In this document: positions 27,765 to 32,718 of the stretch, in pieces
How positions within the stretch are numbered: the stretch's first letter is position 1
Layout: each line of letters opens with the position of its first letter
NCBI GenBank assembly: GCA_030682075.1
Contig: JAUXRH010000339.1
Coordinates: 1-32,718, forward strand
DNA length: 32,718 bases
Source: Nitrosomonas sp.
GTDB taxonomy: Bacteria; Pseudomonadota; Gammaproteobacteria; Burkholderiales; Nitrosomonadaceae
Direction of reading: 5' to 3'
Translations under genes and position numbers: made by a program
Notes under the pieces: generated by a model
Databases searched by the model: none
Told to the model about the DNA's origin: nothing
The model's input: the letters and a program-made list of their open reading frames with translations, nothing else

Positions 27765-28373
27765 GTGTTTTCTTTAATTCAAGCTGCTGGCTGGCCAATC
27801 TGGCCAATTATTATTGCTTCCATTATAGCCGTTGGTATTATAGGCGAGCGTATGTGGACATTACGTCTGAGTATTGTTTCTCCCAAAGAATTATTGCCCA
27901 GAGTATTAAACGAGTATAAAAGAAATGGCGTAAGTTCTGAAATGATTGCGCGACTACAGGAGAACTCACCCCTAGGGCATATTTTTGCAGCGGGTTTAAA
28001 GAATGCCGAAGCTTCGCGCGAAGTCATGAAGGAATCCATTGAAGAAGCGGGGCGCGAGGTTGCACATAACCTTGATCGTAACCTTACGACGTTGGGAACA
28101 ATTGCTTCATTGAGTCCACTCATGGGTTTATTTGGAACGTTGGTCGGCATGATTGAAATTTTTGGCTCTAACTCTCCGACGGGTGGTAATCCGGCACAAC
28201 TTGCTTACGGTATTTCTGTGGCATTGTATAATGCTGCTTTTGGCATTTTAGTGGCAATTCCCAGTATGATTTTTTACCGGCATTTTCGCGCGAAAGTTGA
28301 TGCATTAGTGATGGAAATGGAATTGCAAGCATTAAAATTAGTGGAAATAGTGCATGGTGATCGACAGAGTTAA
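27765..28373 (+). CDS. exbB: ExbB/TolQ family proton-channel protein
   Basis: Inner-membrane protein (202 aa) of the MotA/TolQ/ExbB family, which with an ExbD/TolR partner uses proton flow to energise TonB- or Tol-linked transport at the outer membrane. Three membrane helices are visible (about 10-30, 108-130, 146-168). The conserved core is LGTIASLSPLMGLFGTLVGMIEIF, with the channel-lining Thr, and ISVALYNAAFGILVAIPSMIFY. GAGGAGA lies 7 bases before GTG 27765. Usually exbD follows immediately; here a decayed, unrelated gene follows, so the partner must be encoded elsewhere. Confidence 0.88.
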   Translation: MFSLIQAAGWPIWPIIIASIIAVGIIGERMWTLRLSIVSPKELLPRVLNEYKRNGVSSEMIARLQENSPLGHIFAAGLKNAEASREVMKESIEEAGREVAHNLDRNLTTLGTIASLSPLMGLFGTLVGMIEIFGSNSPTGGNPAQLAYGISVALYNAAFGILVAIPSMIFYRHFRAKVDALVMEMELQALKLVEIVHGDRQS

Positions 28374-28399
28374 TCTTTCGGTAAAGTTATCCAACTCAA

Positions 28400-28882
28400 T
28401 CTGTGATGCCAGATCAGTGCAGCGTGCTTTATAAAAAGTGCGGCATATCGATCACTTGGCTGTAACCCAGATAGATCTGCGAGCGCATGATAAAATTTCT
28501 CGCTGAGCAAGGAGTTTTCAGGCTGTACACGACAGCTTGCTGGTTATTGTGGTAGTGCCAACATTACTCATCGGTTTCGGGCATTGTTTGACTACACCGC
28601 CGATTCATTTGATTCAGGATTTGCTTAATATTAAGACACCCACTTGCTTGACAACGACCGGGATTCAATTTGCTGGATGTTTGTGATGTTGTCAAGGGAC
28701 ATGCTGGAAAACTATTGCAATTAATGAAAAGAATAATAGGTCTTTCCATGCCGAGGAAATTTGCTCCTTACTGGGTTGCCTTAACCGCACGTGTATTATC
28801 GGAGCTTATGGCAGATCATATTTTTTGCTGCCTAGATTTACTCAAAATAAATAGTGTACTGGCTGATGAACAGAATAGATAA
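28400..28882 (+). pseudogene. Decayed NAD-dependent epimerase, probably HpnA-type
   Basis: Three pieces in different frames line up in order with the middle and end of hopanoid-associated/NAD-dependent sugar epimerases. Piece 1 (28487-28552) reads KFLAEQGVFRL, like the family's YxRSKxLAEQ. Piece 2 (28531-28683) reads LVIVVVPTLLIGFGH then TTPPIHLIQDLLNIKTP, like PVVIVNPTxxIGPGDxxPTPT...ILDFLNGKMP. Piece 3 (about 28658-28882) reads GFNLLDVCDVVKGHAGKLLQ, like GLNxVDVxDVAxGHLLA, then RKFAPYWVALTARVLSELMADHI. At least two frameshifts, a missing stretch after KGHA, and no recognisable N-terminal NAD-binding GxxGxxG segment show that it is not functional. The start is approximate. It lies just before the mlaA-shc-hpnG genes. 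Assignment to HpnA rather than another epimerase is inference from context. Confidence 0.65.
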
Positions 28883-29648
28883 AAGACTGGGAAATGCTGG
28901 CTCAAGAATCAGGTGTAATTACCTGACTGCCATAATGTTGTTTCTTTTTTTGATCGTTTCTTCAGGTTGTGCTTCGGTTCCCACAAACGGCCATGAAGTG
29001 GATGAAATTGATCCATATGAAGATATTAATCGTATATCTTATGATATTACGGATACTGTTGACCGGATGATTCTGGAGCCGATTGTTGATGTCTATGTGG
29101 AATATGTGCCCAATGGAACGCAACGCTCAGTGGGCAATTTTTATGATAATTTGTCTTACCCAAATGTTGCTTTAAATGCTTTATTGCAGGGTAAAGCGCG
29201 CCAGGGATTTCGAGATAGCCTTCGTTTTGTCGTTAACTCAACTGTGGGCCTTTTGGGATTGTTTGATATGGCGACACACATGGGGCTAGAAAAAAATAAT
29301 GAAGATTTTGGACAGACATTAGGTGTTTGGGGGGTTGACGCCAGTACCTATGGGTTTATTCCATTCTACGGTCCTACGAGTAATCGTGATGTAGCAGATA
29401 TTCCAGTGAGTGTTGTGACCAATATTTTGTTTTATGCGAGTTATATGGTCAGCGCAACCGTCTTTGCGCCACTCACTGTGCTGAGTGCCATCGACAAGCG
29501 GGCGCGTATGTCAGGGCCAATGCAAATTCGTGACCAAGCGGCACTTGATCCTTATTTATTTGTACGCGAGGCTTATTTGCAGAACCGTGAGTATCTCGTC
29601 CACGATGGTAATGTGCCCCCTGTGATTTATGATGATCCAATGCATTAG
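28866..29648 (+). CDS. mlaA: MlaA/VacJ family outer-membrane lipoprotein
   Basis: Outer-membrane lipoprotein that removes misplaced phospholipids from the outer leaflet and passes them to the Mla pathway. The 260-aa protein has a lipoprotein signal with a hydrophobic stretch (20-33) and lipidation Cys35 in VSSGCAS. The family core follows: DPYEDINRISYDITDTVDR, PNVALNALLQGKARQGFRDS and NSTVGLLGLFDMATHMGL, then EDFGQTLGVWGV and PFYGPTSNRDVAD. GTG 28854 is an alternative start; neither start has a clear ribosome site. The first codons overlap the end of the decayed epimerase. shc begins 35 bases after the stop, suggesting one operon with hopanoid genes. Confidence 0.9.
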   Translation: MNRIDKRLGNAGSRIRCNYLTAIMLFLFLIVSSGCASVPTNGHEVDEIDPYEDINRISYDITDTVDRMILEPIVDVYVEYVPNGTQRSVGNFYDNLSYPNVALNALLQGKARQGFRDSLRFVVNSTVGLLGLFDMATHMGLEKNNEDFGQTLGVWGVDASTYGFIPFYGPTSNRDVADIPVSVVTNILFYASYMVSATVFAPLTVLSAIDKRARMSGPMQIRDQAALDPYLFVREAYLQNREYLVHDGNVPPVIYDDPMH

Positions 29649-29683
29649 TAATTATTACAATAGAATATGTTGGATGGAAAGGA

Positions 29684-31678
29684 ATGAACGGATTGAATAG
29701 AATATCAAGTGTGTTACAGCGCGTAGTTAACTTCACGCGAATAGATGAAACAGCTTTTTTTCAACATTTGTCAAGCCCAGCGAATCAGGATGCAGTAGAT
29801 CGCACGGTGCTGGAAGAGAAATTTAAATCAGCTCGCAAGGCATTGTTGTCTTTACAACAGGCTGATGGACACTGGTGTTTTCCATTACAAGCGGATTGCA
29901 CGATCCCTGCAGAATACATTCTGATGATGCACTTTATGGATGAAGTGAACGTGGGGCTGGAAAACAGACTGGCGCGTTATATCCGTGATCAACAGGACTT
30001 TAAGCACGGCGGCTGGCCATTGTATTACGGCGGACATTTCGACATCAGTTGTACAATTAAAGCCTACTATGCGCTGAAGCTGGTCGGTGATTCTCCTGAT
30101 GCAGAACATATGGTGAGTGCGCGTCGTGCGGTTTTGGCAGCAGGAGGGGCCGCACGTGCCAATGTCTTTACGCGCATACTGTTGGCTATGTTTGACCAGA
30201 TACCCTGGCGAGGCGCGCCGGTGGTTCCGGTGGAACTTATTTTGTTGCCACGATGGTCTCCCTTCCACCTGAGTAAAATTTCGTACTGGTCGCGGACGGT
30301 GGTAGTTCCATTGTCTGTATTGTGTTCACTGAAAGCGCGTGCGGCCAATCCACGTAACATTCATATTCGTGAATTGTTCACTGTGGCACCAGAGGATGAG
30401 CGCAACTACTTTCCGCCCGCGCGTACGCGCCTCAATCGGCTGTTCCTGTCGATTGAACATATTTACTCACTGCTTGAACCCTATATTCCCAAAGCTTTGC
30501 GTCGTTTAGCAATACGTCGAGCAGAAAGCTGGATAATTGAGCGGCTCAACGGTGAGTGCGGTCTGGGTGCCATTTTTCCGGCCATGGTTAATGCTTATGA
30601 GGCCCTGACATTATTAGGCTATGCTGCCGATAATCCCTCGCGCGAGCAATGCCGTAAAGCATTACTGGGATTGTTGGTTGAAGAAGGCGATCGAGCCTGG
30701 TGCCAGCCCTGCACATCACCGGTATGGGATACGGTTCTGACAAGTCTTGCGCTGCAGGAAGATCAAGAGACAGACCAGGAACCTGTCCGCAAAGCGCTTG
30801 ATTGGCTGATACCGCTGCAGATACGGGAGGCGCCCGGAGATTGGCGGGATAATTGTCCAGAATTGGCCGGTGGTGGCTGGGCTTTTCAGTACGCTAATCC
30901 GCATTACCCGGATCTCGATGATACTGCAGCAGTGGCCTGGGCCATGAGCCAATCGGATTCTCAGGCTTATCATGAGAGTATTGAGCGAGCCGCGAACTGG
31001 TTGGCGGGTATGCAGTCCCGTGACGGAGGGTTTGCAGCGTTTAATATCGATAATACTTATCATTATCTCAACGAAATTCCTTTTGCTGATCATGGCGCCT
31101 TGATTGATCCGCCGACGAGTGACGTTACGGCTCGCTGTGTCGGGTTTCTGGCTAAATATGGTAAACCACGCCATCAGGATGCAGTGCAACGCGGCATGGA
31201 TTTTCTGTTGCGCGAACAAGAACCAGGCGGTGCCTGGTTTGGACGCTGGGGTAGTAATTACATTTACGGCACCTGGTCGGTACTGGAGGCCTTCCGCCTG
31301 GCAAACGTCAGTGTTAATCATGGTGCGATTGTTCGCGCAGCAAACTGGTTGAAGTCAGTGCAACGTGAGGATGGCGGGTGGGGAGAAGGTAATGATACTT
31401 ATTTTGCTCCTCAGCAAGCGGGCCAGTTTGAAACCAGCACTTATTTTCAGACCGCGTGGGCATTACTCGGTCTCATGGCGGCTGGACAAGTCCATAGCCA
31501 ACAAGTCAATGACGGTATTAACTTCCTGTTACGTCATCAAGCCAGTGATGGCCTGTGGCAAGAGCCGTGGTTTACTGCCCCAGGTTTTCCTCGCGTCTTC
31601 TATTTAAATTATCACGGTTATTCAAAGTATTTTCCGTTATGGGCATTGGCAAGATATCGCGCATTGACTCGAAGGTAA
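29684..31678 (+). CDS. shc: Squalene-hopene cyclase
   Basis: Membrane-associated cyclase that folds squalene into hopene and hopanol, the core of hopanoid membrane lipids. The 664-aa protein has the catalytic acid motif DLDDTA (Asp410 to Ala415, the DXDDTA motif) and several QW repeats, such as QQADGHW, QSRDGGF, QEPGGAWFGRWG, QREDGGWGEG and QASDGLWQEPWF, arranged around two alpha/alpha barrels. The C-terminus YLNYHGYSKYFPLWALARY is typical. GGATGGA precedes ATG 29684. The gene is visibly richer in GC than the nuo genes. hpnG follows after 5 bases. Confidence 0.97.
   Translation: MNGLNRISSVLQRVVNFTRIDETAFFQHLSSPANQDAVDRTVLEEKFKSARKALLSLQQADGHWCFPLQADCTIPAEYILMMHFMDEVNVGLENRLARYIRDQQDFKHGGWPLYYGGHFDISCTIKAYYALKLVGDSPDAEHMVSARRAVLAAGGAARANVFTRILLAMFDQIPWRGAPVVPVELILLPRWSPFHLSKISYWSRTVVVPLSVLCSLKARAANPRNIHIRELFTVAPEDERNYFPPARTRLNRLFLSIEHIYSLLEPYIPKALRRLAIRRAESWIIERLNGECGLGAIFPAMVNAYEALTLLGYAADNPSREQCRKALLGLLVEEGDRAWCQPCTSPVWDTVLTSLALQEDQETDQEPVRKALDWLIPLQIREAPGDWRDNCPELAGGGWAFQYANPHYPDLDDTAAVAWAMSQSDSQAYHESIERAANWLAGMQSRDGGFAAFNIDNTYHYLNEIPFADHGALIDPPTSDVTARCVGFLAKYGKPRHQDAVQRGMDFLLREQEPGGAWFGRWGSNYIYGTWSVLEAFRLANVSVNHGAIVRAANWLKSVQREDGGWGEGNDTYFAPQQAGQFETSTYFQTAWALLGLMAAGQVHSQQVNDGINFLLRHQASDGLWQEPWFTAPGFPRVFYLNYHGYSKYFPLWALARYRALTRR
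31672..31675 (+). promoter_or_regulatory. Ribosome binding site deciding the hpnG start
   Basis: AAGG at the very end of shc, 8 bases before GTG 31684. The open frame continues 43 codons upstream inside shc, but that part has no family resemblance. Confidence 0.55.
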
Positions 31679-31683
31679 GCAAC

Positions 31684-32418
31684 GTGGAAATAGTCGGCGT
31701 GATTACCGCAATCCGCGCTGAGGCAAGTTGTATCATTTCAAAAACCTTACCCTTTAACCAAATGGCAGGTCTGGGAAATGATTCCGTCATCTGGCTTTGT
31801 GGAATGGGGCATAGTGCCGCGCGGGAAGCTGCGACCGGAATGCAGGCCGGAGGCGTCACTGCATTGGTAAGTTTTGGTGTTGCGGGCGCTTTGGATTCAA
31901 GTCTGCGCCCAGGCGATCTGGTATTGCCGCAATGGATACATACTGATGGGCAAGTTCAATCGGTTGATCTGGATTGGCGTGACCGGTTAAAGCAACGGCT
32001 GCCATCCGATTTATCTGTGGTCGGGGGTACCTTGGTGACCAGCCGGGAAGTACTGACGACGCAGGCGGCGAAGCGTGAACTGGCAGAAACTACGGGTGCT
32101 TGTGCGGTAGATATGGAAAGTGGTGCAATTGCTGAAGTGGCCGCCAGTGCGGGAATTCCATTTCTTGCTATTCGTGCAATTACCGACCCGTTTGAGTTTT
32201 CTCCCCCTGCCGCATTGTTAAATGCGGTGCGTCCAGATGGTACGGTCTATGGCCTGCGTTTGCTCAAATTATTATTGTGGCAGTCAGTTTCTGTCAGCAC
32301 GCTGCTACGTCTGGGAAAGGGTATGCGCGCGGCATGCGGCACACTGTCAACGGTGGCTCGACATGCGGATAAGGAATTGGGCGGCATATCCCGGAAATCT
32401 ACTTCGGCTGTTCGTTAA
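31684..32418 (+). CDS. hpnG: Hopanoid-associated phosphorylase/nucleosidase HpnG
   Basis: Purine-nucleosidase-like enzyme that removes adenine from adenosylhopane, giving ribosylhopane on the way to extended hopanoids. The 244-aa protein (from GTG 31684) has the nucleosidase fold: SFGVAGALDSSLRPGDLVLP (63-82) and the ribose-binding segment DMESGAIAEVA (143-153), with Glu145 in the Met-Glu-Ser signature, then IPFLAIRAITDP. The start is chosen because of AAGG 8 bases upstream and its position 5 bases after shc. hpnH, which makes adenosylhopane, is not in the window. Confidence 0.9.
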   Translation: MEIVGVITAIRAEASCIISKTLPFNQMAGLGNDSVIWLCGMGHSAAREAATGMQAGGVTALVSFGVAGALDSSLRPGDLVLPQWIHTDGQVQSVDLDWRDRLKQRLPSDLSVVGGTLVTSREVLTTQAAKRELAETTGACAVDMESGAIAEVAASAGIPFLAIRAITDPFEFSPPAALLNAVRPDGTVYGLRLLKLLLWQSVSVSTLLRLGKGMRAACGTLSTVARHADKELGGISRKSTSAVR

Positions 32419-32435
32419 TTGGCAGTTGAGGAAAC

Positions 32436-32473
32436 ATTCAATTTAACGGCAACGACAAAGTTGCCAGTTGAAT
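32436..32473 (+). terminator. Terminator-like hairpin after hpnG
   Basis: Inner stem GGCAAC/GTTGCC (32448-32453 and 32460-32465) with a 6-base loop, extended by outer stem ATTCAA/TTGAAT (32436-32441 and 32468-32473). Only a short T-run follows. It probably ends the mlaA-shc-hpnG transcript. Confidence 0.45.
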
Positions 32474-32580
32474 TTGGTGGGTTATATAAGATTCGCCCCT
32501 ATTGCAAGAGAGAATTCGTTGTTGGCGACCTGAGCATCCAACTTGTCTTTTAATTTGTTGGTGATTCTGGAATTCGTGGC

Positions 32581-32718
32581 TAGGAGTCTGTCGGACTTAA
32601 GGTTGATCTACTGCGCAAATGGGACAAGCGGTTCATATTACCCTGATTTTTCGTTGCATAGAATGACTATGCGCCTCAAAATCCGGCCAATCTGTCCTCG
32701 CTTTCCCACTTTGCTCGC
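32581..32718. mobile_element. Possible edge of an insertion element or repeat, cut by the window end
   Basis: From about 32581 the sequence changes character: GGAGTCTGTCGGACTTAAGG looks like a transposon end next to a CTAG tetranucleotide (32579-32582). A two-part hairpin follows, with arms GATTTT/AAAATC (32645-32650, 32678-32683) and GCATAG/CTATGC (32656-32661, 32667-32672). It has no coding frame with recognisable motifs. The other end is outside the window, so this rests on resemblance to repeats of such genomes and could be wrong. Confidence 0.35.

Noticed and set aside
28670-28882. 70-codon open frame as an independent small gene
   Set aside because: Its sequence continues the conserved order of the decayed epimerase from the pieces before it, and it begins at a chance TTG.
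32482-32607. Minus-strand frame of 41 codons ending NNEFSLAIGANLI
   Set aside because: Protein-like in composition but has no start codon and runs into the suspected mobile-element edge; may be a truncated gene end, but unproven.

Overview
The window reads as chromosomal DNA of a betaproteobacterium, most likely an ammonia oxidiser of the Nitrosomonas type. This is inferred from three things: the order secG - tRNA-Leu(GAG) - nuoA-N, a NapC/NirT-type multihaem cytochrome at the left edge, and a hopanoid block (squalene-hopene cyclase plus HpnG). The left two thirds read AT-rich and the hopanoid block reads clearly richer in GC. No virus, CRISPR array or complete transposon is present.

Layout. 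1-172: C-terminal end of a c-type cytochrome with a very acidic tail, followed by a strong hairpin terminator. 389-3125: phosphate ABC transporter pstC-pstA-pstB, without pstS or phoU. 3322-4645: tpiA, secG and tRNA-Leu(GAG). 4715-19380: a complete 14-gene complex I operon, nuoA to nuoN, all on the + strand. 19381-19766: a spacer ending in a textbook heat-shock (sigma-32) promoter in front of htpG (19767-21677). 21827-22005: a 179-bp MITE-like element with terminal inverted repeats and a 4-bp target duplication, directly before the overlapping pair ogt-xerD. 23506-27208: minus-strand genes dsbB, an RlmL-type rRNA methyltransferase, a DUF423 membrane protein and xseA. 27209-27764: a divergent AT-rich spacer with a tight cluster of DnaA-box-like 9-mers. 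27765-28373: exbB without exbD. 28400-28882: a frameshifted and partly deleted NAD-dependent epimerase, probably of the HpnA type. 28866-32418: mlaA-type lipoprotein, shc and hpnG. 32419-32718: a terminator-like hairpin and what looks like the edge of a mobile or repeat element cut by the window end.

How the genes work together. Complex I in an ammonia oxidiser is expected to work largely in reverse, using proton-motive force to make NADH from quinol, and the cytochrome at the left edge would feed the same quinone pool. The right-hand block joins hopanoid synthesis (cyclisation of squalene, then removal of adenine from adenosylhopane) with an MlaA lipoprotein that keeps the outer membrane asymmetric, so it looks like a membrane-lipid module. 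The decayed epimerase just before it fits loss of one hopanoid-linked gene.

I did not find an obviously new multi-gene system. The most unusual items are the DnaA-box cluster, the decayed epimerase gene, the MITE in front of ogt-xerD, and the acidic cytochrome tail.
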